DNA of 64,000 bases from Anniella stebbinsi (GCA_029215795.1 JARDYH010000007.1:81603763-81667762), one strand, 5' to 3'. Positions 52,496 through 63,224 are shown, counted from the stretch's first letter. Program-made: numbers and translations. The notes: generated by a model from the letters alone, not told the origin.

Positions 52496-52650
52496 CAGCG
52501 GCTCCGACATCAGTGGGGCGGTGAATCCGCTCCGGGTTTCAGCCAGAACCAGTCAGAACTCTAAAGGAACTATCTGCTCCTTTAAAGTTCTGACTGGTTC
52601 TGGCTAAAACCCGGAGCAGATTTCCCACCCCACTGACATCGGAGCCACCG
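52496..52650. mobile_element. Foldback MITE, copy 2 of the 14647 family
   Basis: GGCTCCGACATCAGTGGGG and CCCCACTGACATCGGAGCC pair at the ends. AACCAGTCAGAACTCTAAAG pairs with CTTTAAAGTTCTGACTGGTT inside. Confidence 0.8.
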
Positions 52651-52659
52651 CCCCTGCCC

Positions 52660-53175
52660 CACTGCATTCCCTCGTGCGTGGAATGGCATCTCCCATTCAG
52701 GGGGATATAAATACATGTGCCCATGCTGCGTTGGAACTGCAGGTCAGAGAGATGGTGAAAAAAGAGCCAAGGCTCATGGGGGGCGGGGGAAGGAGGGCTT
52801 TTTTTGTTTTGCGGTTTTCTGGGCTGGCCTAGCGCAGCGGTTTGGAGGAGTCCAGCTGTCCTTCGGGCAGGTCGTGAGAAAGAAGGCATGGGCCAGTATC
52901 CCTGTGCAGGAAACAGACCGCTCAGGAGGCAGAGGGACTGGGGCCAGAGGGGGAGGGGGGGAGCGCTGGTACCACATCCTTCAAGATGAGCACATGAGAT
53001 AGCAGGGCTGCAGGAAGCAGCTGTCAGGGTGTCCCGGCAACGGACGCTGGGAAAATTGGCCACCAGCTGCTTACATTTGCTCCACACTCTCCTCTCCTCT
53101 CCCCCCACCCGGCCATCTCCTCCCTCTCCCTTGTATTTTCTTTAACCAGGAAGAGGGGGGGAACTAAGGGGGGAA
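52660..53175. other. No gene recognised
   Basis: GC-rich with overlapping frames on both strands and no domains; a T-run at 52799. Confidence 0.45.
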
Positions 53176-53179
53176 TCAA

Positions 53180-53575
53180 AACGATGTATCTATTTGCCTC
53201 CTTTTATCCATTCCCTGATGGGTCCATCTGCGCGTTAGCTGTACGGTTGGCCTTTTTCTTTGCTTTGCTTTTGGTACGGCGTGTCTTCCAATCCCAGTGC
53301 GGGCCTTGAAATGCAGGCGTACACCGCTGATGTTGTGAATCACCTCCATGGCACCAGCAATCTGCCGTGTTGAGCTTTTCACATCCTGCGCCTTCTGACA
53401 CCTTGCGCCTCCGTCGTTTTGGGACGTCACCCACGTGGCCTCACACCGTTCGGTTAATAAAAAGCCAGTTTGCGCCATGAGCTGTCTCCTGTTCGTTTCC
53501 TTACCACCGCTCTGACGCTGGGTGATCAGCCCCAAAGAGTCAGATTGAGGGCCGCGATGAATCACCGAAAAAAGG
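53180..53575 (-). pseudogene. Possible Myb/SANT-like (Harbinger accessory) remnant
   Basis: A 129-codon minus-strand frame contains 'TRQIAGAMEVIHNISGVRLHFKA'. A +1-shifted frame continues 'HWDWKTRRTKSKAKKKANR'. Together these resemble the 'NxVSGVRRT..KWxDxKRRTK' layout of Myb/SANT-like proteins of PIF/Harbinger elements. CpG content is higher than in the flanks. It needs one frameshift to match, and no transposase piece is nearby. Low confidence. Confidence 0.3.
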
Positions 53576-53584
53576 GGGCGCTGA

Positions 53585-53877
53585 TTTGCACAAAATGTGT
53601 GTGTGCTGATTTATATGCACATTAAGAAATCATCATTATTCTCATTTAAACAGAAATACAGTACATCTCACCGTAATGTGTGAGACTGTGTGACCTCTGT
53701 GCCTACCTGTTCAGTCTGTTGTCCGGGTGGTCACTGTGGATGGCCAACAGTTCTTATGGTTCTTTATCTTTAAATTGGAATTGGATGGGACAGCCCTTCA
53801 AATAGAGGACACCTTCAAATAGAATCCTCTGTCCTTCTGTCAAACAGGGACTGTCCTTTGCAAAAGAGGACACCCTA
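53585..53877 (-). mobile_element. Octamer-pair hAT element, antisense
   Basis: It ends CACCCTA at 53877. 'CCCTTCAAATAGAGGACACC' and TTCTTATGGTTCTTTATC are the inverse of the left blocks of 11705 and 28005. TGATTTGCACAAAATGTGTG at the left is the inverted, decayed octamer region. Confidence 0.65.
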
Positions 53878-53896
53878 GTTGAATCTGATCTTCTAA

Positions 53897-54012
53897 GTCA
53901 ACTTTCCCCAACTTGGGGCCCTCCAGATCTTTTGGATGTCAACTGCTGGCTGGGATTGGTGGAAGTTGTAGTCCAAAAGATCTGGAGGGCAGCAATTTGG
54001 AAAAGACTGATC
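53897..54012. mobile_element. hAT-like palindromic MITE (TTCCCCAA group)
   Basis: CAACTTTCCCCAACTTGGGG and CAATTTGGAAAAGACTG are the ends; CCCTCCAGATCTTTTGGATG pairs with TCCAAAAGATCTGGAGGGC. Confidence 0.75.
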
Positions 54013-54254
54013 TACCCTCAAGAGCTCTTGGTCCGACCTTCGATATACTGTTAAAGAGATGGCTGACATTTGAAGTTGTTGTGTTCCTTCAGAATGAGGT
54101 GATAGAGCAAAGTTAGAGAATTCTGGACTGGACTGGGCCACTTTGACTGTTGCTAAAGGGGGGGCATATTCCTCTGAATGCTCCTCCCCCATGTAAAAAC
54201 CTCCCTACATGTAGAAAATTACTACGTGAAGGAAATTACCAGGTTAAAGCTTTC

Positions 54255-54630
54255 TGTCTGATCTGTGCCAGCTCCAGGTTTTTGAGGGCCCCTGGGCAAG
54301 ACCCTCTCAACAGGCCCCCTCCCTCCGTGAGTCTACCTTCTCTCCACCATTGACCTCAGCTGCTGTAGCTCCTCCTCTTCTTCTCATCATTGCCATCGCT
54401 TGCTTGCTTGACAGGCAGAGAGCCAGTGGGCAAGGAGGCCGTGACATCTCCTGCTCCTCCTTCTTACCACCACTGTTGTCTGGACCAGGGTGAGAGGCAG
54501 CTGAACAAGCAACTTGCAGTGGTGAAGAGGATGAGCAAGTCCAGGGAGCTCTTGTCAATGGGCCCCTGCTGGGGGGTGGGCCATTGACAGATGCCCAACC
54601 AAGCCTACCCTCGACACCAGCCCTGTACCT
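54255..54630 (-). repeat. Dispersed repeat D1, copy 3
   Basis: Inverse of 22285-22665 and 23570-23925: TGACAGGCAGAGAGCCAGTG, GGGCCCCTGCTGGGGGGTGG. Confidence 0.6.
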
Positions 54631-54748
54631 GCTGTGCTAGTTCACAATACACAAGGGAGGAGACAGAGAAGAATGATGGAGGTGGGAATGGGAGTAAATA
54701 GCCAAAGATTATGCATTTACTTCAAGTATGTATATATTTAGGCTTAGT

Positions 54749-55068
54749 TAGGCTGACCAGATAAAATCCAGGTCAGGGCTCATGTAACTTTAACAGTTTT
54801 AGAGAAATGGGAATTTCAGCCAGTGTCATTTGTATGCAATTAGTTCCTGGTGATATTCCCTCTTCATCACAACAGTTAAAGGTGCAGGCACTATACTAGA
54901 GTGGCCATATACAAAAGAAGGCAGGGCCCCTGCAACTTTAACTGTTGTGATGAAGAGGGAATTTCACCAGGAACTAATTGCATATAAATGACACTAGCTG
55001 AAATCCCCTTTTCTCTACAGCTGTTAAAGTTACATGAGCCCTGACCTGGATTTTATCTGGTCACCCTA
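54749..55068. mobile_element. hAT-like inverted dimer, AGATAAAATCC end type, copy 1
   Basis: Perfect TSD GGCTTAGT (54741-54748, 55069-55076). Both ends carry the GACCAGATAAAATCCAGG type in place of ATATGAAAAGGAGG; the interior is the common one. Confidence 0.9.
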
Positions 55069-55079
55069 GGCTTAGTTCT

Positions 55080-55585
55080 GAAATTATGAACATTTATGAC
55101 TGTACTGAACAAACACACAGCGTGCCTACTAACAACAAGCTTTCACTTCTTGGATGTTCTGGGCACTTAGGATTTCATTTTAAGCTGCCCTTCTGCACAC
55201 AGAAGATGTCTTCTCCTCCCAAAAGGGATGCCTTTACACTTCATACCATGTGAGTGAAAAGTGAAACTGAATCCAAAAATGTTGATTTGGTTGTACAACC
55301 TCTTGCACAAGCTGAAGCATGGGAGCTGCCGCAGTACTTACCTGTTATTATAGCACTGCATGAATTCGTAAGTGTACGGAAAGAAGCAAAGAGAAACCCA
55401 CCAGTTTCATAATTGCTCCTTTTACCTTTAAGCAGGTATCATTTTTTTTAGTACAACATGCAAGTGGGTTGCTCAACAAAGATTTTGGATGATGCTCCTG
55501 GGTGATATAAAAGCTCTATTGCAGGGGTGCACAACCTGCAGAGCACAAGCTGTGTGTGGCCCCACAAGCCCTTAACTGCAGCTAG
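55080..55585. other. No recognisable feature
   Basis: Nothing supported. Confidence 0.5.
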
Positions 55586-55588
55586 CCT

Positions 55589-55810
55589 TAGGGATGTCAA
55601 GAGAAATCCACAGTAGAATAAAATGAATTCAGGCTTCTATGCACCTCACCCACAGTTTCTGCAGAAGGCTGGCTTTTCTGAATTGTGTGGAATCCATAGA
55701 CTCCCAGACCATTTTTAAAAACTTCTCGAAACTGTCATACAAAAATATGAATGTTCCTGGGAAGTATCCAAATCTATAAACATACATACACAATGTTTCT
55801 ACATCTCTGA
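55589..55810 (+). mobile_element. hAT-like TAGGGATGTC element, degraded
   Basis: TAGGGATGTCAAGAGAAATC start and CTGCAGAAGGCTGGCTTTTC block match 9181-9575; the rest is deleted, and TACATCTCTG may be the right end. Confidence 0.5.
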
Positions 55811-56044
55811 TCTCTCTTCTGCCTCTCTTTGGCCTCTTCAGTGTAGTAATTTTGTGTGTGCGTCTGCACTAGTCATTGATTCTACGCTGAAGAAAAATAT
55901 TCAAACTAAACATAATAAATAAATACATTTGGATATTTATACACTGTCCTTCATCAAAGGGCACATGCTTCCACCCATATGAGCCTACCTGCAATTTCCA
56001 ATCATCTTCATAGGCCCCTGTTGAATGTCCCACCACCAAAACAA

Positions 56045-56350
56045 GGTTGGTTCATGGCCTTTTCTGTAGCAGGGCCTTTTCTGTAGCAGCACCTTGGCAG
56101 TGGAATTCCCTCCTGGGGGAGGTGTGGTTGGCTCTGTCCCAACCAAGTTTTAGATGGGCAATAAAAACTGCTCTGTTCCGCTAGGCCTCTGATGGATTTT
56201 AATATTGTTCTGGCTTATTTTAAGGAATGTTTTGTTGGAGTTTATATTCCATTGCAATTTTATTTAGTGCATTGTTGATTTAAATTGTACATCACTTTGA
56301 GGGCCCTGCAATTTATAAAGGTTTTAAATAAATAAAACAATAAAAATAAA
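56045..56350 (+). mobile_element. L2-like LINE 3' end
   Basis: ORF2 C-terminal codons ('WQWNSLLGEVWLALSQPSFR') with stops, then a 3' UTR with CATCACTTTGAGGGCCCTGC and an AATAAATAAAAC tail. CCTTTTCTGTAGCAG is duplicated at 56068 and 56083. Confidence 0.65.
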
Positions 56351-56518
56351 TAGGTTCCAAAGAGTCAAAGTCAGGCAGCACCTTTTGGGTGCTTTTAATG
56401 GTTGCAAACTGTGAAACAGAGCCTTGTATGCATCTGTTGCATGCAAGGACATTGAGCAACATCACTTATTTAAAATATTAAGTCAATGACCCACACTTCC
56501 AAAAGCAAGACCTGGTGG

Positions 56519-56913
56519 TAGGGATGTCAGAGAAATCCACAACAGAAACAAATCCAATGGATTTCCCAGAGGACCAGCTTTTCCTCAAGTGGGTAGATTC
56601 TGTGGACTTTTTCTAGCTTTCCAGAATTTTGCACAAATTTAGCAATAGTTTTTTTTTTAAAAAAAAATGCTCCAAATGTGCAATTTCTGTATAGGCTAAA
56701 GCATGAAAATGGACATTTTGGGAGGATTTGAGAATTTTCATGGGATTTGTGTACTGGAGAAGCTCTCAGGGACGAATTTCTGCAAGTGCGGATTTGCACA
56801 AATTCTGAAACAAAAATATCCAATTCTGTTGCTGAGTGGGTGATGGAATGAAAAGCGCCTGACCATCCGTGAAATACAGACAGAATGGATTTTACACAAT
56901 CTGTGCATGCCTT
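56519..56913 (+). mobile_element. hAT-like TAGGGATGTCAGAGAAATC element
   Basis: A 395-bp copy colinear with 9181-9575; right end decayed. Flanks CCTGGTGG and CCTGGCTG match at six of eight positions. Confidence 0.7.
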
Positions 56914-56914
56914 C

Positions 56915-57222
56915 CTGGCTGTCATTAGTAGGCATGCTGTTTGTATGGCGGAGTCATACATGACCATAATTTGAGAAGAACTGGGCACATTGCACATCTC
57001 ATCCACGGAGTGCAACTTGCAGGAAGTTCTCCTAAGCAAGGCACGTTAACAAGAACAGGAGCTTGCCGGAATGGTGTTCATTCCAGTGTAGTACCCAAGG
57101 GAAGACTTTTTGGTCGAATTACTGTGTCGTATGTGAGGGTTGGTTTGTTGGTGCAACTTGGATTTCCCTCCCTCAGGCACTAAAAATGTCTTCAGCCACC
57201 TTTGGATTTCCCAATAAAAGAC
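56915..57222. other. No recognisable feature
   Basis: Nothing supported. Confidence 0.5.
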
Positions 57223-57230
57223 TCCATGGC

Positions 57231-57550
57231 TAGGGTGACCATCTGAAAAGGAGGACAGGGCTCATGTAACTTTAACAGTTGTAGAGAAAAGGGAATTTCA
57301 GCCAGTGTCATTTGTATGCAATTAGTTCCTGGTGAAATTCCCTCTTCATCACAACAGTTAAAGTTGCAGGCACTATACTAGAGTGACCATATACAAAAGA
57401 AAGCAGGACCCCTGCACCTTTAACTGTTGTGATGAAGAGGGAATTTCACCAGGAACTAATTGCATACAAATGACACTGGCTGAAATTCCCTTTTCTCTAC
57501 AACTGTTAAAGTTACATGAGCCCTGTCCTCCTTTTCAGATGGTCAGCCTA
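57231..57550. mobile_element. hAT-like inverted dimer, copy with perfect TSD TCCATGGC
   Basis: TSD at 57223-57230 and 57551-57558. The left end is TAGGGTGACC, the right GGTCAGCCTA, so the two subfamily-defining bases differ between ends. Confidence 0.9.
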
Positions 57551-57559
57551 TCCATGGCT

Positions 57560-58037
57560 CATCCGAGAGGCTGCATCTGTGACCTGGCCATTTTGCTACG
57601 CTATCGACATAGGAAGCTATCCAGTCATACAATAGCTCCATTGACTCTATGGTCTAAATCCATCCTGCCTGGGGCCCCAATCCAGCCTTCCCATTTTCCC
57701 AGCTTTAGTTCAGTTCCCCTCTCTCATTCTAAAAGGTTGAAATGGCAATCCTAAGGCTTAGTTACTGGCAATAAGTGTTTACGGCAAAATAGGCAGGTAT
57801 TTTTAGCCCAGCCCCTTTTGCCTATAGTCCCGCCCACCAATGGAATGTGCCCCCCCCCCCAGAGCTTCTCTGAAATGGAATGCGGCCCTCAGGCTGAAAG
57901 AGGTTGCTCACCCATGCAACAAGGTAATTTATTTATTTATGAAAATATTTCTATCTTGCCCCATATCACTGCTGTTCAATGGATCTCAGCACAGGATACA
58001 ATCAATGAGAACCATTGAACATAGACCAGTTTATGAA
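57560..58037. other. No recognisable feature
   Basis: A short C-run (57851-57860) and (ATTT)n (57928-57941). Confidence 0.5.
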
Positions 58038-58299
58038 ATGAGAAGTAGGGATGTGCACTGGATCGGACCCGATCCACGATCCGAGTCCGGTCCAGTGGGA
58101 AATCGGATAAATTATCCGATTTCCGATCCCGCAGCTGGATCGGCCGATCCAATCCGAACCGGTCCGAAAAGGCTCCGAACCGGTTCGGCGGATCGGCGGA
58201 TTGGCGGGCGCCCACTGGCGCCCACCGCCGCTTCCATTGGCGGGCGCCAGCGGGCGCCCGCCGATGAATGTGGACAGCGGGGGGGGGGGAGGAGGGGGG

Positions 58300-60165
58300 C
58301 GCTTACCTTCTCGGCCCGTCCGCTCCCGTCTGGCACTAGCAGCTACTACCAGCGGGCTCCGCGGCCTGCTCCAGGGTGGCGCGCCGGGTGATGTCATCAC
58401 CCGGCGCGCTACTCTAGAGCAGGCCGCGGAGCCTGCTGGTAGTAGCCGCCGGCCCTGGACGGGAGCGGACGGGCCGAGAAGGTAAGCAGGGGGTGCGTGG
58501 AGGGGAGGAGGGGGCGCGCGGAGGGGGGGAGGGGGGCCCTTACCTTCCCGGCCCGGCCGCTCCCGTCCGGCGCCGGCGACTACTACTACCAGCAGGCTCC
58601 GCGGCCTGCTCTAGGGTGGCACGCCGGGTGATGTCATCACCCGGCGCGCTACTCTAGAGCAGGCCGCGGAGCCTGCTGGTAGTAGCCGCCGGCCCTGGAC
58701 GGGAGCGGACGGGCCGAGAAGGTAAGCAGGGGGTGCGTGGAGGGGAGGAGGGGGCGCGCGGAGGGGGGAGGGGGGCCCTTACCTTCCCGGCCCGGCCGCT
58801 CCCGTCCGGCGCCGGCGACTACTACTACCAGCAGGCTCCGCGGCCTGCTCTAGGGTGGCACGCCGGGTGATGTCATCACCCGGCGCGCTACTCTAGAGCA
58901 GGCCGCGGAGCCTGCTGGTAGTAGCCGCCGGCCCTGGACGGGAGCGGACGGGCCGAGAAGGTAAGCAGGGGGTGCGTGGAGGGGAGGAGGGGGCGCGCGG
59001 AGGGGGGGAGGGGGGCCCTTACCTTCCCGGCCCGGCCGCTCCCGTCCGGCGCCGGCGACTACAACTACCAGCAGGCTCCGCGGCCTGCTCTAGGGTGGCG
59101 CACCGGGTGATGTCATCACCCGGCGCGCTACTCTAGAGCAGGCCGCGGAGCCTGCTGGTAGTAGCCGCCGGCCCTGGACGGGAGCGGACGGGCCGAGAAG
59201 GTAAGCAGGGGGTGCGTGGAGGGGAGGAGGGGGCGCGCGGAGGGGGGGAGGGGGGCCCTTACCTTCCCGGCCCGGCCGCTCCCGTCCGGCGCCGGCGACT
59301 ACAACTACCAGCAGGCTCCGCGGCCTGCTCTAGGGTGGCGCACCGGGTGATGTCATCACCCGGCGCGCTACTCTAGAGCAGGCCGCGGAGCCTGCTGGTA
59401 GTAGCCGCCGGCCCTGGACGGGAGCGGACGGGCCGAGAAGGTAAGCAGGGGGTGCGTGGAGGGGAGGAGGGGGCGCACGGAGGGGGGGAGGGGGGCCCTT
59501 ACCTTCCCGGCCCGGCCGCTCCCGGCCGGCGCCGGCGACTACAACTACCAGCAGGCTCCGCGGCCTGCTCTAGGGTGGCGCACCGGGTGATGTCATCACC
59601 CGGCGCGCTACTCTAGAGCAGGCCGCGGAGCCTGCTGGTAGTAGCCGCCGGCCCTGGACGGGAGCGGACGGGCCGAGAAGGTAAGCAGGGGGTGCGTGGA
59701 GGGGAGGAGGGGGCGCACGGAGGGGGGGAGGGGGGCCCTTACCTTCCCGGCCCGGCCGCTCCCGGCCGGCGCCGGCGACTACAACTACCAGCAGGCTCCG
59801 CGGCCTGCTCTAGGGTGGCGCACCGGGTGATGTCATCACCCGGCGCGCTACTCTAGAGCAGGCCGCGGAGCCTGCTGGTAGTAGCCACCGGCCCTGGACG
59901 GGAGCGGACGGGCCGAGAAGGTAAGCAGGGGGTGCGTGGAGGGGAGGAGGGGGCGCGCGGAGGGGGGGAGGGGGCCCTTACCTTGCCGGCCCGGCCGCTC
60001 CCGTCCGGCGCCGGCAACTACTACCAGCAGGCTCCGCGGCCTACTCCAGGGTGGCGCACCGGGTGATGTCATCACCCGGCGCGCTACTCGAGAGTAGGCC
60101 GCGGAGCCCGCTGGTAGTAGCCGCCGGCGCCGGACGGCAGCGGACGGGCCGAGAAGGTAAGCAGT
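58300..60165. repeat. Eight tandem ~240-bp CpG-rich palindromic units
   Basis: The core GGTGATGTCATCACC begins near 58387, 58627, 58866, 59106, 59346, 59586, 59826 and 60062 (spacing 236-240). Each core sits between GCGCGC-type arms and GCAGGCCGCGGAGCCTGCTG. Outward GGTAAG motifs lie at 58481 and every 240 bp on the plus strand, and CTTACCTTC(T/C)CGGCC marks the minus-strand ones. Units three to seven are almost identical. Confidence 0.9.
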
Positions 60166-60353
60166 GGCGGGGAAGGGGGCTTACCCCCCTCCGGAGCCGT
60201 CCGCTTCTATCCGCTGGCGCCCGCGGGCGCCAGCGGATGGAAGCGGACGGCCCCAGGGGGGGTAGGGAGCGCGGGGGAGGGGGCTTACCTGCCGGGGCCG
60301 TCCACAGCGGACGGCCCTGGGGGGGGAGGGAGTTAGGCCCCCCCTCACCCACC

Positions 60354-60418
60354 CGCCGCCATTTTTTCCTCATAGACTTGCATTGCAATGCAAGTCTATG
60401 GGGAAAAAAATGGCGGCC
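60354..60418. repeat. Hairpin with YY1-like ends, copy 2
   Basis: CCGCCGCCATTTTTTCC and GGAAAAAAATGGCGGC flank a perfect ACTTGCATTGCAATGCAAGT centre, as at 35863-35926. Confidence 0.8.
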
Positions 60419-60604
60419 GATCCAAAAATTTACGATTTTCGGTCGGGATTGGACTCGATCTGGTCCGGGGGGCCTCCAATTTTGTCCGAACCGGTCCGTG
60501 ACAAAATTGGAGGTCCCGATCCGGGTCCCGATCCGATCTGGGGGGTCCGTGCACACCCCTAATGAGAAGTAGTAAATCAGAACCTTGCTATTGCCAATGA
60601 CAAC

Positions 60605-60800
60605 CAAAAGGTTAGGTAAATCGCCAGGTCTTAAACTGGTGACAAAATGAAACCAATGCCATTGCCAGCTGGGCCTCCAGGAGGGAGGGTGTTCCAAGAC
60701 TGGGGTGCCACAACCAAGAAGACCTCGTCTCATGACTCCACATAATATACAGCTCCCACGAGTGGAATGCAGAGGAAAGCCCCCTCGTCACATCTTAATA
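60605..60800. mobile_element. LINE-like dispersed fragment
   Basis: 'CTCCAGGAGGGAGGGTGTTC', GGTGCCACAACCAAGAAGAC resemble the block at 2778-3050, a common lizard repeat; class uncertain. Confidence 0.4.
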
Positions 60801-60961
60801 CACAAGCAGGTGTATAAAGAAAGAGGTGCTCCCTCAAATATCTTACTAGTGGCTCTTTGCACATTGTTAAATGTTGTTAGGCAACTGTCCACTTTGGATC
60901 CATGTCTGGGCAATCTCCCTTTCCCTCGTTTTTACAGTAATCATGCAGTCTCTGGATATAA

Positions 60962-61048
60962 GTCTTGCCTTGCTGGATCAGATGTTCTGCCCAAAGCTCT
61001 GTGATCGAGACTAGCGCACTGTCTCCAACAGGGGTCAGCCAATGACCT
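60962..61048 (-). mobile_element. LINE 3' end fragment, antisense
   Basis: CTTGCCTTGCTGGATCAGAT and TGTCTCCAACAGGGGTCAGC match the subfamily at 28862; it is cut by the next element. Confidence 0.5.
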
Positions 61049-61049
61049 G

Positions 61050-61892
61050 CCAGATGGCCATCCGTCTTCCTTTACATAGGACAGTCCTCCATTCGAAGAT
61101 GTCCTCTGTTGGAAGTGCTGTCAATTCCAAGGACAATTTAAGGATAAAGAATCTCAAGAAGGGAGATCGGAGCAGGGGCCTTGAAATTGCCCACCAACAT
61201 TTAATACCTGGACAGTAGACTGAGCAGAAACACAGGTCACCCGGATGCAGTTTTTCCCACAATGGTGAGATGCAGTGTTTTGTTTTCCATCTAGAACATA
61301 AGAAGAGCCCTGCTGGATCAGACTAAGGTTCCATCTAGTCCAGCATTCTGTTCACACAGTGGCCAACCAGCCGTCGACCAGGAACCCACGAGCAAGACAC
61401 GGTGCAACAGCACCCTCCCACCCATGTTCCCCAGCAACTGGTGTATATAGGCCTACTGCCTCTGATATGGAAGGTAGCACATGTCCTTCAAGAGTAGTAG
61501 CCATTGATAGACTTCTTCTCCTGGAATTTATCCAACCCCTTTTATACCAAATTGGTAGCCATCACTACGTCGTGTAGTAGTAAAGTCCATAGTTTAACTA
61601 TGTGTTGTGTGAAGAAGTCTTTCCTTTTACATGGTCCTGAATCTCCCATTAACCAGCTTCATGGGAGTACTGTGGGAGAGGGAGAAAAATGTCTCCACAC
61701 CATGCATAATTTTGTACACCTCTATCATATCTCCCCTTAGCCCCTTTTTTTAAATTTAACATATAGTCGTTGTTTCTGCATTTGCACCTTTCATATCTAT
61801 TAATCCATGCAAATCTGATGCAAATCCTCGGCTGTGCTCTTTTTGGGTAATGCCATTTCCTCTTTTTTGAAGATGTGTAAGTGGCCACCCTA
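61050..61892 (+). mobile_element. Octamer-pair hAT element, split by a LINE
   Basis: The left part (61050-61294) has CCTCCATTCGAAGATGTCC and CTTGAAATTGCCCACC. The right part (61749-61892) has CATGCAAATCTGATGCAAAT (two octamers 11 bp apart) and ends AAGTGGCCACCCTA. The antisense LINE lies between. Confidence 0.75.
61295..61748 (-). mobile_element. CR1-like LINE 3' end nested in the hAT element
   Basis: AACATAAGAAGAGCCCTGCT begins the antisense copy, running through the 3' UTR to ORF2 codons (about 61510-61740). It is colinear with 306-645 and 34843-35320. Confidence 0.8.
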
Positions 61893-61894
61893 CC

Positions 61895-63220
61895 TGGCGA
61901 CCTTGATTATTCAGGGCGTGGGAGTCCATCTTCCAAACTGGACTCAGATAGTTCCGGGAGGCCGGAATTTCTAAAGTCTGTGTGTTTGTATGTTGGAGAG
62001 GAGAGTGTCTTCAAAACATTTGCTTCACTCCCTGCTCCGTGATGTCACTAAACTGGGCTGGAATGCTGAACCATGGGGTTGGAAGGAGCCAGGAGTTCCT
62101 GGGCTGGTTATCCATGCCTCAGGAAGGGCTGGCCCACCCCATCCCACGCCGCCACCCCACCCCCCATAGCTGTTCTATTTTCAGAGCTCGACAGCTAACG
62201 GATTTCCCTTCAGCATGCTTGTGCTTCGGGTGGCCTTCCGCAGACACAGTAATGCATTCCTGGAACGGGCTTCAGGGAGGTGGGGGGGGTGGAACTACGC
62301 CCTCCCCAAGGGTACATCAAGGTAAGACACACACCCATCTGTTCATTTGAGGCAAGCATCAATGGAACAACCCCCCCCCCCCCCGGATTTCTTAGACATA
62401 CACATTCCTGGCAATATGGCTATTGAGCACATTCCTTCTCACCCCCCCCCCCCAAATCTCTAAGGCTCCAAAACCACTTGTGATTTTGCCTCTGGATCCA
62501 CCCCCAAGTGCCTTCTTGCTGTGGACTCGGGTACTTCCCATCCCACCAATGCCTCCGTAGAGAGAGATGCTATTTTTCGCTCTGCTCTTTAATCTGTTGT
62601 TACCAAATAATGCCTCTTTTGTTGGGGGGGGGGGGTTGGAGAGAGAGAGAGAGAGTTGAAGGGGATGTGGGGGGAGCAAAAAAAAAAGGCTTCTGTGAAA
62701 GCCAGCCGAGGGGTCCTGATTGCTAATTATGCATGGTGAATGTTGATGGCTTTGATTGTGTGTCCTGCAGCTGCATAGGCAGCAAAGAGCCAGGGAAGGG
62801 AGTGAGCCGCTCCCCCTCCTTTCCTACCCCGAGCCAGGCAGACTAGCTGACGCCAGCCTTACAACTCTCCCACCCATTTGCGAGGGCTTCTGGTATTGTT
62901 TTCAATGGCCTTGCCCCAGCACCTGGGTTCAGCTTGCAAGCCCAGCAGGGACGAGGTTGGAATCTATTTGGGGGGTGAGAGAGAGAGAGAGAGAGGGAGG
63001 GAGGGACGGGGGAACAAACACAGAATTTGTGTGCGGGGTGGAGGGGAGGGGAGGGGGTGGCTAGAAGTGAGAAAGCTCAAACTTCTTTGGATGAAAGCCC
63101 TGTCAACCTTTTGCTTTGGAAACAGAGCCAGGAAAGAGAGTTCGGCCTGTGCAACAGATAGAAGAGGGAAGCCTGCGCTGGGATCGGGGCAGAATACTTT
63201 GGGAGTTTCTTTGGTACAAA
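61895..63220. other. No gene; C, G and GA tracts
   Basis: Homopolymer C runs at 62371-62384 and 62442-62453, a G run at 62622-62634 and (GA)n at 62640-62654 and 62979-62996. Frames here are compositional. TGCTAATTATGCATGGTGAA at 62719 has a homeobox-like TAATTA core, not interpretable alone. Confidence 0.45.
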
Positions 63221-63224
63221 GGGA

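Larger units (their letters stand above)
58046..60561. mobile_element. GC-rich hAT-like element with palindromic unit array, copy 2
   Basis: 2516 bp, inverted relative to copy 1: it starts TAGGGATGTGCACTGGATC and ends CGTGCACACCCCTA. The 8-bp TSD ATGAGAAG is perfect (58038-58045, 60562-60569). It holds eight tandem units, the YY1-like hairpin (60354-60418) and a CTGGCGCCCGCGGGCGCCAG palindrome (60212-60231). No transposase. The few longer frames follow from the GC content. Confidence 0.9.

Noticed and set aside
52539..53108. 189-codon minus-strand frame
   Set aside because: Begins inside the foldback MITE and has no recognisable domain; the opposite strand is also open.
57840..60733. Open frames of 130-230 codons across the second GC-rich element
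   Set aside because: Same compositional cause; mirror-image frames appear because the DNA is palindromic. No domain.
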